DNA from: Streptomyces bottropensis ATCC 25435 | GTDB lineage: Bacteria; Actinomycetota; Actinomycetes; Streptomycetales; Streptomycetaceae | Assembly: GCF_000383595.1 (NCBI RefSeq) | Contig: NZ_KB911581.1 | Location: forward strand, 124,001 to 188,000 | Direction: 5' to 3' | DNA: 64,000 bases | Shown: positions 1 through 8,986 of the stretch, in pieces | Position numbering within the stretch: the stretch's first letter is position 1 | Layout: every line of letters begins with the position of its first letter | Made by a program: the position numbers and the translations under genes | Notes under the pieces: generated by a model | The model's database searches: none | The model's input: the letters and a program-made list of their open reading frames with translations, nothing else | Told to the model about the DNA's origin: nothing

Positions 1-97
1 AGTACACGTCCGCCGGGAGCATGGACCCCACCATGTTGCCCAGGTGCTTGATCCCGTTGATGTACGGAAGGGCGCTGGTGATGAGGTGTCGAGCCAT
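1..97 (-). CDS. metG: Methionine--tRNA ligase, 5' end only
   Basis: The first 32 codons of a leftward gene are present, and the rest lies beyond the window edge. The ATG is at 97. The protein starts [20 protein letters not shown] and continues [12 protein letters not shown], the start of class Ia methionyl-tRNA synthetases, including the HLGN nucleotide-binding signature of the Rossmann fold. The enzyme charges tRNA-Met and initiator tRNA in the cytoplasm. A GGGAG-like ribosome site precedes the ATG. It is preceded by a terminator at 166-207 that should isolate it from the upstream VWA gene. It is the only clear core housekeeping gene in the window and anchors the left edge to the chromosome. 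Confidence 0.9.
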   Translation of the reverse strand, partial: MARHLITSALPYINGIKHLGNMVGSMLPADVY

Positions 98-165
98 CGG
101 GGGCTGCTCCCAGGTCGGTTCTCTGACTGCTTCGCGAACCTTGAAATCGTAGCCGACACGGGTGT

Positions 166-207
166 GCCGCCCGCCTCCCGTTTTAGGGGATGAGAAGCGG
201 GCGGCAC
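166..207. terminator. Hairpin terminator downstream of the VWA gene
   Basis: An 11-bp perfect inverted repeat (166-176 GTGCCGCCCGC with 197-207) flanks a 20-base loop containing TTTT. It lies just past the stop of the leftward VWA gene at 227 and upstream of metG. Confidence 0.65.
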
Positions 208-226
208 GGTGGGACCGGGGGTGGGG

Positions 227-2353
227 CTACGGGCGCCAGGCGGCCAGGATGCCCTCGTAGACCTCGGCGTCCGTGAGTTCGCGTGGGGTCTCGCCCGCCA
301 GGAAGTGGGACGTGGTGGTCGTCTTCAGCTTGCGGAGGTAGTCGAACGCCTTGTTCTCCGGGTCGCCGAACGCGACGAACGCGAAGTGGACGGCGGGGTG
401 GTTCTCGGCCGCGTCCGCGAGGGCCTGGTTCGCCGGGGTCTTGGCGTCCGGGGCGCCGTCGGTCTGGAAGACGACGAGGGCGGGGATGCCGGGGGCCGCC
501 TTCCGGTGCTGGGCGAGGACTTCCTCGACGGCCACGTGGTAGCTGGTACGGCCCATGCGGCCGAGGCCGGCGTGCAGGTCGTCGACCTTGTTCTCGTACG
601 CGTCGAGGGTCAGCTCGCCGGTGCCGTCCAGCTCGGTGGAGAAGAAGACGACCGGGACGGCTGTCTTCTCGGGGTCGAGGTGGGCGGCGAGGGCGAGGGT
701 CTGCTCGCCGAGGGCCTGGGCGGAGCCGTCCTTGTAGTAGCCGCGCATCGAGGCGGACCTGTCCAGCACGAGGTACACCTTGGCGCGGGCGTCCTTGAGG
801 TCCTGCTTGGCGAGTACGGTCCCGGCGGCGTCGTAGGCGGTGCGCAGGCCGGCCGGCACGGGGGCGGCTCCGCCTGGGGTGGCCGCCGACCCGGCCTCGG
901 CTTCGCCCTCGGCCACGCCCGTTCTCCCATCCGCACCACCCGTGCCGCTTTCGTCGTCGGCCGCGGGTGCCACCTGCGGGGCGACCTCGCCGTCGGCGAC
1001 CGCGGGTTCGGGGGCGGGTTCGGGCTGGGGTGCGGCCTCGGTTTCGGCTTCCGGGTCGGGCGCGGCTGCGGGCTCGGACGCGGCTTCGGGCTCGGGCTCA
1101 GAGGCGGCGACCGGCTCCGGCGCTGTTTCGGGCTCGGGCACGGAGGCGGCTTCGGGCTCGGCGGCGGCGACCGGCTCCGGGGAGGCCTCGTCTTCCTTCG
1201 CGGCTTCCGGCTCGGGTGCGGCCTCGACGGTGGGCTCGGCCTCGGGCGTGGCCTCCGGCTCGGTGGCGGCTTCGGGCTCGGCAGAGGCTTCTGCCTGCGG
1301 CTCGGCTTCGACCACGGGCTCGGCCTCGGGTGCCGCCTCGGCCACGGGCGCGTCGGCGGGCTCGGCCGCGGGTTCCGCGACGATCGGCTCGGCTTCGGCG
1401 ACCGGCTCCGGGGCGGCGGTCTCGGCCACCGCCTCCGGCTCGGTCTCCTTGGCGGCAGAGTGCTCGGAGTCGGCCTCGGCAGGAGCCTCGGGTGCCGTCT
1501 CGGCGGCGGGCTCGGCCTCGGCAACGACCTCAGCCGTCGGCTGAGGCTCGGCTTCGGCGACTGCCTCCGGCGCGGCTGCCGACTCGGGCTCGGCCTCGGC
1601 AACGGCCTCGGCTTGCACCTCGGCGGCGGGCTCGGCCTGAGCCGCCGACTTGGGCCCGGCCTCGGTCACCGCCTCCGGCTCGCCCGCCGACTCGGGCTCG
1701 GTCTGGGCCTCAGTCACGACCGCGGCCTCCGCGTCGGCGGCCGGGGCCTCGGACGCAGGCACGGCCTCCACCTCGTCCGGCGCAGCCGCTACCGCAGCCA
1801 CAGGCTCGGCCTCGGTCACCGGCTCCGGCTCGGCATCCACCTCGCCGGCAGGCTTCACCACCGGCTCAGCGGCGGCTTCCGGCTCGGGTTCGGCGGCAGC
1901 CGTCACCCCGGGCTCGGGTTCGGCGGCAGCCGCCGCCTCCGGCTCGGCCTCGGCGGCCGGCGTCGGCTCGGTCTGCGGGGTCTTCGCCTCGGGAGTCGCC
2001 ACCGTGTCCGCGGCCGGGGTCTTCGCCCCGGTCTCCGTGGACGCGTCCTTCGCCTCGGCCTCCGTGGTCGACGCGGGGGTCTCCTCGGCCTCGGCCTCGC
2101 TCTCGCCGCCCCGCGGCTTCGGCACCGTGACGTTGTCGAAGGCCGCGGAGACGAGGTCGTCGGCGACGGAGGTGGGCGGCGTAGGCGCCGCGGGCTCGGG
2201 CTCGGCAGCCTGGGCCGGAACCCTCGGCTCGGCCGGCGCGGAGCCGTCGGTCGACTCCGGCGGGGAAACCCGCTCCGCCTCCTGCGAAGAATCCGTGTCG
2301 CGCCCCTTGCGTGAGCGACTGAACGCATTCCGCAGAAGAGAGAGAATGCCCAT
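227..2353 (-). CDS. VWA-domain (TerF-like) protein with long Ala/Glu/Pro repeat
   Basis: This 708-residue protein has three parts. The N-terminus is short and basic ([19 protein letters not shown]). Residues 30 to about 490 are almost entirely Ala, Glu and Pro in [15 protein letters not shown] repeats with scattered Val and Thr. The C-terminal 200 residues form a von Willebrand factor A domain. The MIDAS motif DRSASM is present, followed by the T of GRTSYH and a TDGAPD strand, so divalent metal binding looks intact. The domain resembles the TerF/TerY group of tellurium-resistance and phage-defence proteins, which usually sit beside TerD genes; none is nearby here. There is no signal peptide, so it is probably cytoplasmic. 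The repeat could be an extended spacer. The VWA assignment is secure; the role is unknown. Confidence 0.85.
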   Translation of the reverse strand: MGILSLLRNAFSRSRKGRDTDSSQEAERVSPPESTDGSAPAEPRVPAQAAEPEPAAPTPPTSVADDLVSAAFDNVTVPKPRGGESEAEAEETPASTTEAEAKDASTETGAKTPAADTVATPEAKTPQTEPTPAAEAEPEAAAAAEPEPGVTAAAEPEPEAAAEPVVKPAGEVDAEPEPVTEAEPVAAVAAAPDEVEAVPASEAPAADAEAAVVTEAQTEPESAGEPEAVTEAGPKSAAQAEPAAEVQAEAVAEAEPESAAAPEAVAEAEPQPTAEVVAEAEPAAETAPEAPAEADSEHSAAKETEPEAVAETAAPEPVAEAEPIVAEPAAEPADAPVAEAAPEAEPVVEAEPQAEASAEPEAATEPEATPEAEPTVEAAPEPEAAKEDEASPEPVAAAEPEAASVPEPETAPEPVAASEPEPEAASEPAAAPDPEAETEAAPQPEPAPEPAVADGEVAPQVAPAADDESGTGGADGRTGVAEGEAEAGSAATPGGAAPVPAGLRTAYDAAGTVLAKQDLKDARAKVYLVLDRSASMRGYYKDGSAQALGEQTLALAAHLDPEKTAVPVVFFSTELDGTGELTLDAYENKVDDLHAGLGRMGRTSYHVAVEEVLAQHRKAAPGIPALVVFQTDGAPDAKTPANQALADAAENHPAVHFAFVAFGDPENKAFDYLRKLKTTTTSHFLAGETPRELTDAEVYEGILAAWRP

Positions 2354-2505
2354 GTGCGCAACCCTTCGGGTGAGTTGAAGCCGTCAATCCCTGGCCAGGA
2401 CGGACACGTAAGGTTAGCGGCCGGACGTGGCGATCTTGGGGTGGGGCGGGGGGCTTTCTCTATCCCCGCCGCCCCGCGCTGTCAACACCGCCTGGGCCGC
2501 AGCAG

Positions 2506-2527
2506 GTTCACCCCTTGTTCACCTCGC
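2506..2527 (+). promoter_or_regulatory. Putative PHO box (PhoP operator)
   Basis: Two adjacent 11-bp direct units, GTTCACCCCTT (2506-2516) and GTTCACCTCGC (2517-2527), match the GTTCACC-type direct repeat bound by Streptomyces PhoP. They lie 77 bases upstream of the GTG of a PhoX-family phosphatase, the kind of gene PhoP activates under phosphate limitation. A promoter -10 would fall in the TAGCGT region near 2555. Confidence 0.75.
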
Positions 2528-2603
2528 GTCCCCGTGCTCGAACGCACGCCCCCCTAGCGTCGCGCTCACACCAAAAAGTACAAAGAGCACCGAGGAGCGC
2601 GCT

Positions 2604-4685
2604 GTGCGCAAGCTGCTGCCCATGATCGGCTCGCATCCCGGCGGCCGTTCCGCCCTGACCTGCCGGTTCCGCTGTGGGGACGCCTGCTTCCACGAGATAC
2701 CGAACACCAGTGCCAACGCCTATGTGGGTGACGTCATCGCGAGCGCGCTGAGCCGCCGCTCGGTGATGCGAGCCGCCGCCGTCGTCTCCGTGGCCGGCGC
2801 GGCCGGTACGGCCGTCACGCTCGGCACCGCCGCGCCCGCCGCCGCGGCCACGACGGCGGAGTCCGCCGAGGCCGCCAGGACCGCGGCGGCCAGGGGCAAG
2901 AACAAGGCCGCCCGCGGTCTGAGGTTCACCGCCGTCGAGCCGAACACCGCCGACACCGTGACCGTCCCCGAGGGGTACGAGCAGAACGTCGTCATCCGCT
3001 GGGGTGAGCCCATCCTGCGCGGCGCCCCCGCCTTCGACCCCGAGAACCAGACGGCCAAGGCCCAGGCGGGGCAGTTCGGCTACAACAACGACTTCCTCGC
3101 GCTGCTCCCGCTCCAGGGCGAGCGCGACCGCAAGCTGCTCGTCGCGAACCACGAGTACACCGACGAGATCCTGATGTTCCGCGGCTACGACGCCGCCAAC
3201 CCGACCCGTGACCAGGTCGAGGTCGCCTGGGCCGCCCACGGTCTGTCCGCCGTCGTCGTCGAGGAGAACCGGCGTACCGGCAAGCTCACCGCCGTGCCCC
3301 GCCACCAGCTGAACCGGCGGGTCACCGCCACCACCGAGTTCCGGCTGACCGGCCCCGCCGCCGGCTCCGACCTGCTCAAGACCTCCGCCGACCCGACCGG
3401 CCGCAAGGTCCTCGGCACCCTCAACAACTGCTCCGGCGGCACGACCCCCTGGGGCACCACGCTGCACGGCGAGGAGAACTTCAACCAGTACTTCGCCAAC
3501 AGCAGCCGTCCGACCGACAAGCGGTACGGCGTCGGCACCGGTGCCACCGAGCGCAAGTGGGAGCGGTTCGACAAGCGGTTCGACGTCGCCCAGGAGCCGA
3601 ACGAGGTGCACCGCTTCGGGTACGTCGTCGAGTTCGACCCCTACGACCCGTCCTCCACACCCCGCAAGCACACCGCGCTCGGGCGGTTCAAGCACGAGGC
3701 CGCCACCATCCGCCTGACCTCGGACGGGCGTCCGGTCGTCTACTCCGGTGACGACGAGCGCTTCGACTACTTCTACAAGTTCGTCGGCAGCAAGCGGATG
3801 AAGAAGGGGTCGAGCCGCTCCGTCCGCGAGCACAACCTCTCCCTGCTGGACGAGGGCACGCTCTACGTCGCCAGGCTCACCGGCGACTCCCCGGCCATCG
3901 AGATCGACGGCACGGGCAAGCTGCCGGCCGACGGCGAGTTCGACGGCGCCGGTGAGTGGATCCCGCTGGCCACCGCCACCGCCAAGGGCGCCGTCTCGCA
4001 CGTCGACGGGATGACGGCCGACGAGGTCTTCGTCTTCACCCGGCTCGCGGGCGACAAGGTCGGCGCCACCAAGATGGACCGGCCCGAGGACATCGAGCCC
4101 AACCCGGTCACCGGCAAGGTCTACGTCGCCCTCACCAACAACTCCAACCGCGGTGTCGGCTCCAACGCCAAGGCGGACGAGGCCAACCCGCGCAACGCCA
4201 ACAAGCACGGCCACGTCCTCGAACTCACCGAGCACCGCAACCAGCCCGAGAGCACGAAGTTCGGCTGGCTGCTGTTCCTCGTCGCGGGCGACCCCGAGGA
4301 CCCGGCGACCTACTTCGCCGGTTTCCCGAAGGAGCACGTCAGCCCGATCTCCTGCCCGGACAACGTCGCCTTCGACCCGCACGGCAACCTGTGGATCTCC
4401 ACGGACGGCTCGCAGCTCGGCTCGCACGACGGTCTGTTCGGTGTCGCCACGCGCGGCAAGCGGCGCGGTGAGCTGAAGCAGTTCCTGACGGTCCCGAGCG
4501 GCGCCGAGACCTGCGGCCCGATCATCCAGGACCGCCGCGTCCTGGTCGCCGTCCAGCACCCGGGCGAGCTGGACGGGGCCACCGTCGAGAAGCCGAGGAG
4601 CACCTGGCCCGACGGCCCGGGCACCTACGTCCGCCCGGCGGTCGTCGCGGTGTGGCGCGCGGACGGCAGCGACATCGGCGTCTGA
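2604..4685 (+). CDS. PhoX-family phosphatase, Tat-exported
   Basis: This 693-residue protein belongs to the PhoX (DUF839) family, metal-dependent extracellular phosphatases that release phosphate from organic esters. The N-terminus has the actinobacterial PhoX preface (CRFRCGDACFHEIPNTS), then a Tat motif SRRSVMRAA near residue 50 and an Ala-rich hydrophobic stretch. The body has typical PhoX beta-propeller segments, such as DRPEDIEPNP and CPDNVAFDPHGNLW. The open frame extends further upstream, but GTG at 2604 is preferred: GAGGAG sits six bases before it, and the Tat signal and conserved preface begin there. A PHO box at 2506-2527 predicts induction by PhoR-PhoP at low phosphate. A strong hairpin follows the stop. 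Confidence 0.92.
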   Translation: MRKLLPMIGSHPGGRSALTCRFRCGDACFHEIPNTSANAYVGDVIASALSRRSVMRAAAVVSVAGAAGTAVTLGTAAPAAAATTAESAEAARTAAARGKNKAARGLRFTAVEPNTADTVTVPEGYEQNVVIRWGEPILRGAPAFDPENQTAKAQAGQFGYNNDFLALLPLQGERDRKLLVANHEYTDEILMFRGYDAANPTRDQVEVAWAAHGLSAVVVEENRRTGKLTAVPRHQLNRRVTATTEFRLTGPAAGSDLLKTSADPTGRKVLGTLNNCSGGTTPWGTTLHGEENFNQYFANSSRPTDKRYGVGTGATERKWERFDKRFDVAQEPNEVHRFGYVVEFDPYDPSSTPRKHTALGRFKHEAATIRLTSDGRPVVYSGDDERFDYFYKFVGSKRMKKGSSRSVREHNLSLLDEGTLYVARLTGDSPAIEIDGTGKLPADGEFDGAGEWIPLATATAKGAVSHVDGMTADEVFVFTRLAGDKVGATKMDRPEDIEPNPVTGKVYVALTNNSNRGVGSNAKADEANPRNANKHGHVLELTEHRNQPESTKFGWLLFLVAGDPEDPATYFAGFPKEHVSPISCPDNVAFDPHGNLWISTDGSQLGSHDGLFGVATRGKRRGELKQFLTVPSGAETCGPIIQDRRVLVAVQHPGELDGATVEKPRSTWPDGPGTYVRPAVVAVWRADGSDIGV

Positions 4686-4716
4686 TCCCGTACGCACCCG
4701 TACGCACCCATGCGCA

Positions 4717-4752
4717 TGCGGGCCGTCCTCCTGTCGGGGAGGACGGCCCGCA
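4717..4752. terminator. Strong bidirectional terminator
   Basis: A perfect 15-bp inverted repeat (4717-4731 with 4738-4752) has a 6-base loop. It lies between the converging PhoX gene and the small secreted-protein gene. Confidence 0.9.
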
Positions 4753-4773
4753 CGTCTTTCGGTGCCGCGTGGT

Positions 4774-4989
4774 TCAGGGAGCCAGGCAGCTGACGCCCGG
4801 CAGGCCCGCCGGGTCCACGAGGGCGGCCGGGTCGGCGAGCACGGCCGGGTCGACCAGCTCCGTCACGCCGGCCGGGGTCTCGGTGACGCAGGTGACGGTG
4901 GCGACGGGGTCCGGGATCGCCTGGGCGGCGGGGGCCGCGGCTCCGGCGAGGGCGAGGGTTCCGAGCAGGACGGTCGCGGTGCGACGCAT
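4774..4989 (-). CDS. Small secreted protein of unknown function
   Basis: This 71-residue protein has a clean Sec signal: MRRTATVLLGTLALAGAAA, then AQA as a likely signal peptidase I site. The mature part is only about 45 residues, rich in Val, Pro, Asp and Ala, with two cysteines (TCVTET and GVSCLAP) that could pair. AGGGGA lies a few bases upstream of the ATG, so it is well supported as a gene despite its size. It shares a bidirectional terminator with the PhoX gene. I do not recognise a family. Confidence 0.75.
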   Translation of the reverse strand: MRRTATVLLGTLALAGAAAPAAQAIPDPVATVTCVTETPAGVTELVDPAVLADPAALVDPAGLPGVSCLAP

Positions 4990-5118
4990 GAAAAATCCCC
5001 TTATAGGTAGGGCGGTTGAACCGGATTGATCATGTCTGCTTTTCGGCTGCGCATTCGCCCTCAGTCACCCGTGCGGGGATGACGTAACGATTCGGCGGCC
5101 TGCACCCGGTTGACCTGC

Positions 5119-7080
5119 TCAGAGGGGCGAGGTGATCGCCCGCGCCGCCGCCACCTCCTGGCGCAGCGGCTCCAGCACGCTCCCGGGCGGCCCGCTGAGG
5201 TCGGAGCGCACCTCGTAGAGGGTCTCCGTCCTGCGCAACCCGTCCGACAGCTCCCGCAACTGCAGCGCGACCTGGTCGACCTCGGCGGTGGACGGCGGCT
5301 GCGCGCCCTGCTTGATCCGGACCCGCGCGGCCGTCGTCGCGTCGACGATCCGTTCGGCCGCCACGACCAGCGGCCACCAGGCGGCCGCGCGCCGGCCGAT
5401 GGGCGGCGGTTCGGTCAGGGCCCGCTGGAACTCCGTACGGATGGCGGACAGGTCCCGGTACAGACGGCGGCGCATCCGGGTCCGGTCGGCGGGGTCGGCC
5501 GGCTCCGTACCGAAGGCCGCCTCGACGTACGCGGCCGTGTCGGCGACGGCGTCCGCGAGGCGGGCGCCGACCCGGGCGTGCCAGCTCTCCGGCCAGAGCA
5601 GATAGCCCGCGACCAGCGCGATCGCACAGCCCATGAGGGAGTCGACCAGGCGCGGCACCAGCAGACCGGTGCCCTGGTGGTTGAGGACGTCGGACAGGAG
5701 CAGGATCACCGGGGTGATGGCGGCCGTCTGGTAGCCGTAGCCCCGGGGGGTGAACACCGGGATGAGCGGCGCGAGCAGCAGCATCACCGGCACGTCCCAC
5801 CAGCCACGCGGCACCTCCGCGAGGATCCCGGCAGCGACCACCAGCCCCACGACCGTGCCGAGCGCGCGCAGCAGCGCCCGGGAGAACACCGACCCGAAGT
5901 CCGGCTTCAGGACGAACGTGATGGTCAGCGCCACCCAGTACGAGCGCGGTACGGGCACGAGCGACACCAGGGCCTGCGCGATGCCGATGCACAGGGCGAG
6001 CCGCAGGCCGTAGCGCCAGGAGGCGCCGGACAGGGCGACGTTGCGGGCGACCCGGGCGGCGCGCACGCCCAGCGGGGCGGGGCCCCCGGACCGGTCGCCG
6101 GCCTTCCGCAGGGCGTCCGGCGACTTCTCGGTGGCGACGTCGGCGGCGTGCCGCAGCGCCTGGTCGACGGCCCGCCCGATCTCGCTGCGGGGCTCCGGCA
6201 GCCGCAGCCCCAGTGGCCCCGAGTACCCCGTCTCGACGGCCTCCGCGAGATGCCGTACGGCCACCGGGATCTCGGCGGGCAGCGGGCGGCCGGACAGCCG
6301 TACCGCGGGGGCGGCCTCCACCAGCGGGGTGACGGCGTTCAACTGGGCCAGCAGCCGCACCAGCTCGGGGCTGCGGCCGTGGTGCCGGGCGCGGCGGGCG
6401 AGGACCAGGTCGTAGGACTGGTTGAGGGACTGGGTGACGATGTGCCGGGCCGCGTCGTAGGCGTCCGTGTGGCCGGCCGGGTCCTCGGCGGTGGTCGTGG
6501 CGAGCAGGTCGGCGACCTTGCGGTAGGTGTCCGCGACGGCGTCCCGTTCCGGTACGCCCGCCCTGAGCGGCCAGGCGAACAGGGCCAGGGCGAGGACGAG
6601 CAGGCCGCCGCCGGTCATCAGCACCGGCGCGAGCCACCACTGGCCCGGCATCGGCAGGCCCGCGCCCACCACCGAGTTGAGGAGCAGGAGCAGACCCGAG
6701 ACGGAGGCCACGGCGCCGATCGACGAGATCATCCCGGAGACGAGCGCGGCCAGGGTGAGCGCCACGACGGTGACCCAGCCCTGCCCGTACACCAGCGAGC
6801 CGAGCGTGATGCCGACGGCGGCGAACAGCTGGGGGACCGCGATGTTGAGCAGCCGCATCCGGTACGCGGCGGCCGTGTCGCTGATGACGCCCGAGAGGGC
6901 GCCCATGGAGGCGAGCGCACCGTACTCGGGCCGGCCGGCGGCCAGGCCGAGTACGAGTGGCAGCGTCAGCGCGACCGCCGCGCGGGCGACGGCCGGCCGG
7001 TTGACCGGGGTCGGCTGCGGCTGGAGGTTCCGCACCAGCCAGTCGGGCGGAGCGAGGCCGATGGGGAACGGGCGGGACAT
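5119..7080 (-). CDS. FUSC-family membrane protein
   Basis: This 653-residue integral membrane protein has the duplicated layout of the FUSC/YccS family, whose characterised members export aromatic acids. A first block of about six transmembrane helices spans residues 25-170. A soluble alpha-helical middle of roughly 200 residues follows. A second helical block (residues 345-480) includes YWVALTITFVLKPDFGSVF, the FUSC signature region. The C-terminal 150 residues are helical and soluble. The ATG at 7080 starts MSRPFPIGLAPPDW. It lies 57 bases downstream of the EEP phosphatase gene on the same strand, so the two may be cotranscribed. The substrate cannot be deduced. Confidence 0.85.
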   Translation of the reverse strand: MSRPFPIGLAPPDWLVRNLQPQPTPVNRPAVARAAVALTLPLVLGLAAGRPEYGALASMGALSGVISDTAAAYRMRLLNIAVPQLFAAVGITLGSLVYGQGWVTVVALTLAALVSGMISSIGAVASVSGLLLLLNSVVGAGLPMPGQWWLAPVLMTGGGLLVLALALFAWPLRAGVPERDAVADTYRKVADLLATTTAEDPAGHTDAYDAARHIVTQSLNQSYDLVLARRARHHGRSPELVRLLAQLNAVTPLVEAAPAVRLSGRPLPAEIPVAVRHLAEAVETGYSGPLGLRLPEPRSEIGRAVDQALRHAADVATEKSPDALRKAGDRSGGPAPLGVRAARVARNVALSGASWRYGLRLALCIGIAQALVSLVPVPRSYWVALTITFVLKPDFGSVFSRALLRALGTVVGLVVAAGILAEVPRGWWDVPVMLLLAPLIPVFTPRGYGYQTAAITPVILLLSDVLNHQGTGLLVPRLVDSLMGCAIALVAGYLLWPESWHARVGARLADAVADTAAYVEAAFGTEPADPADRTRMRRRLYRDLSAIRTEFQRALTEPPPIGRRAAAWWPLVVAAERIVDATTAARVRIKQGAQPPSTAEVDQVALQLRELSDGLRRTETLYEVRSDLSGPPGSVLEPLRQEVAAARAITSPL

Positions 7081-7137
7081 GCGCCCATTATGACCGCGGG
7101 GTTTCGGGGATTCGGGGGAGCCTGTGTGCCCGTTGGT

Positions 7138-8181
7138 TCACGCGCGGCGGTGCAGGTCGAGGTCGACGGTGACGGCGTCGTGGTCGGTGCCCGCCAGCTC
7201 GACGAAGCGGACCTCGCGGGCGGAGAAGTCCTCGCGCGAGACGAGGACGTGGTCGATCTGGGCGCCGAACCTCGGGGTCGTGGCGGAGGGCCAGGTCGGT
7301 CTGCGGTCCTGTCCGGTCAGCCGGGCCGCGTCGCTCAGACCGGTGTCGAGGATGGCGCGGAAGGCCGCGTGGTCCTGGGAGGCGTTGAAGTCGCCGGCCA
7401 GGATGGTCGGCGTGCGGGTGTCCTTCGCCGCGTACGCCCGCAGCGCGTCGAGCTCCTGCCGCCAGGTGTCCAGCGCTCCCGGGAGCGGCGGCATGGGGTG
7501 CGCCAGCTGCAGCCGTACGGGCCGGCCCTCGATGTCGGCGACCGCGGCGGGCATGCCCATCGAGCCGGGGATCGGGTCGGCGGACTTCAGGGGGTAGCGG
7601 CTGAGGATGACGGAGCCGGTGGAGCCGTAGCCCTCGACGGATTGGCGGTGGGGGTAGAGCGGTTTCTTTCCGCTCAGGTCCCCGAGGGTGTCGCGGAGTC
7701 TGGCCGAGCAGGTGACCTCGCACTCCTCGACGAAGACGATGTCGGGGCGGTCGCGGTGCACGGCCCTGACGAGGGCGTCGGTGGCGTGGCCGAACTGCAC
7801 GTTCGACGTCATCACGCGTACCTCGGCGAGCACCGGGCCGGTCGGCTCGGTCGCCTTTCCGTACGGCTCGATGTACCAGGCGAGTGTGCCGAGGACGACG
7901 ACGCCCCAGGTCAGGCCGGTCCACCAGCGGGCGACGAGGGAGAGGAGGAGGGCGAGGGCGGTGGGGGCGAGGAGCCAGGGCAGGAACGCGAGGAGCTGGG
8001 GGACCGGGGTGAAGGCGTCCACGTCGGCCACGCGGGAGGCGGCGACGACGGTGACGCCGAGGAGGAGCAGGGCGGCGAGGACGGCCTTGGCGCGGTGCCG
8101 CTTGCGCGGGGGTGGGGGCGGGGTTGCCTCCGGTGCCGGGTCCGGCATCGGCTCCGGCCGCTCGATGGTCGCGCTCTCCAC
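7138..8181 (-). CDS. Membrane-anchored endonuclease/exonuclease/phosphatase-family protein
   Basis: This 347-residue protein has a Pro-rich cytoplasmic start, three transmembrane helices (residues about 30-50, 62-82 and 88-105) and then an EEP (DNase I-like) domain facing outside. Catalytic motifs are intact: SNVQFG with the metal-site Asn, VEECE with the metal Glu, AGDFNAS with the Asp-Asn pair, IDHVLV and the C-terminal GTDHDAV with the catalytic His. Secreted Streptomyces members of this architecture are annotated as hydrolases of unknown substrate (nucleic acid, phospholipid or phosphosugar). FUSC lies downstream on the same strand. Upstream is a repeat-rich 260-bp gap. Confidence 0.88.
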   Translation of the reverse strand: MESATIERPEPMPDPAPEATPPPPPRKRHRAKAVLAALLLLGVTVVAASRVADVDAFTPVPQLLAFLPWLLAPTALALLLSLVARWWTGLTWGVVVLGTLAWYIEPYGKATEPTGPVLAEVRVMTSNVQFGHATDALVRAVHRDRPDIVFVEECEVTCSARLRDTLGDLSGKKPLYPHRQSVEGYGSTGSVILSRYPLKSADPIPGSMGMPAAVADIEGRPVRLQLAHPMPPLPGALDTWRQELDALRAYAAKDTRTPTILAGDFNASQDHAAFRAILDTGLSDAARLTGQDRRPTWPSATTPRFGAQIDHVLVSREDFSAREVRFVELAGTDHDAVTVDLDLHRRA

Positions 8182-8231
8182 GGGCCGGTGCCTCTCGTTC
8201 TTGTTGCGGGGTCCTTTTAAGGACGGGTGGG

Positions 8232-8383
8232 GCGGGGAGAAGGTTGCGTGGTCGGGTGCGGTCCGGTGGGGCTTCTCGCGCAGTTCCCCGCACCCCTTGG
8301 AAAGACAGGGGGTGCGGGGAGAAGGTTGCGTGGTCGGGTGCGGTCCGGTGGGGCTTCTCGCGCAGTTCCCCGCGCCCCTTGGA
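8232..8383. repeat. 70-bp direct repeat with hairpin in the spacer
   Basis: Two near-identical 70-bp copies (8232-8301 and 8314-8383, one mismatch seen) begin GCGGGGAGAAGG and end with the TTCCCCGC(A/G)CCCCTTGGA block. This block is a dispersed intergenic element common in Streptomyces. The spacer and copy ends form an inverted repeat, 8289-8297 with 8309-8317. A second hairpin at 8388-8404 (CAGGCCC-TGC-GGGCCTG) follows. They fill the gap between two leftward genes and could terminate the DUF7144 transcript. Confidence 0.85.
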
Positions 8384-8443
8384 GGTCAGGCCCTGCGGGC
8401 CTGACAGGGGTTCCTGCGGGCCCGCGGTCGGGTGCGGGTGGGG

Positions 8444-8899
8444 TCACATGCGGGAGTGGGACTCCGGGGACGTCGCCAGGGACCAGATCACGAACACCGC
8501 GGCGCCGATGCAGATGAGTGACCAGATCGGCGCGTAGGGCAGGAACATGAAGTACTCGATGGCGAACAGCGACGTCAGGGCGATCCCCGCCGCACGGGCC
8601 CAGCCACGGCCCTGCATGACGCCCCAGCCGGTGGCCAGGACGGCGAGTCCGAGCACCAGGTGGATCCAGCCCCACGCGGTGAGGCTGAACTCGAAGACGT
8701 AGTCACCGATGTTCGTGTAGACGTCGTCCGTGGCGATCCCCGCGATGCCGTTGAGGATGCTCATGACGCCGATGGCCATCATCAGGACACCGGCGAAGAC
8801 CATCCCGCCGTGGGCCCACTCCGAGCGGGCGTCCCGGTGGTGCGCCGACGTCTCCTGCGACGTCGGGTTCGAACGCGGTGCGGTGCTGTGCTGGGCCAT
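8444..8899 (-). CDS. DUF7144-like four-helix membrane protein
   Basis: This 151-residue protein has a polar 30-residue start (MAQHSTAPRSNPTSQETS) and four transmembrane helices: GGMVFAGVLMMAIGVMSI, WGWIHLVLGLAVLATGW, AAGIALTSLFAIEYFMFL and IWSLICIGAAVFVIWSL. The spacing and the G-W-I-H-L motif in helix 2 match the actinobacterial family annotated as DUF7144 membrane proteins. A strong GGAGGA lies just upstream of the ATG. No enzymatic motif is present. It is monocistronic between repeat DNA and a hydrolase gene. Confidence 0.8.
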   Translation of the reverse strand: MAQHSTAPRSNPTSQETSAHHRDARSEWAHGGMVFAGVLMMAIGVMSILNGIAGIATDDVYTNIGDYVFEFSLTAWGWIHLVLGLAVLATGWGVMQGRGWARAAGIALTSLFAIEYFMFLPYAPIWSLICIGAAVFVIWSLATSPESHSRM

Positions 8900-8986
8900 G
8901 AGGGCCTCCTCCGACGGATTGACAGCTCACCCGCATGCTCACGCGGCGGGGGTGGCGCCGCATGTGGTGTAGGCCGAACGGGTGAA

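Noticed and set aside
209..2314. 701-residue Gly/Arg-rich frame on the + strand opposite the VWA gene
   Set aside because: It is the antisense shadow of the Ala/Glu/Pro repeat; low complexity, no ribosome site, no domain.
2508..4697. 729-residue minus frame opposite PhoX
   Set aside because: The PhoX frame has recognised domains, a Tat signal and a ribosome site; the antisense frame has none.
5110..8220. 1036-residue + strand frame across the FUSC and EEP genes
   Set aside because: It is antisense to two well-supported genes; the Gly/Arg/Asp-rich composition is typical of GC-rich shadow frames.
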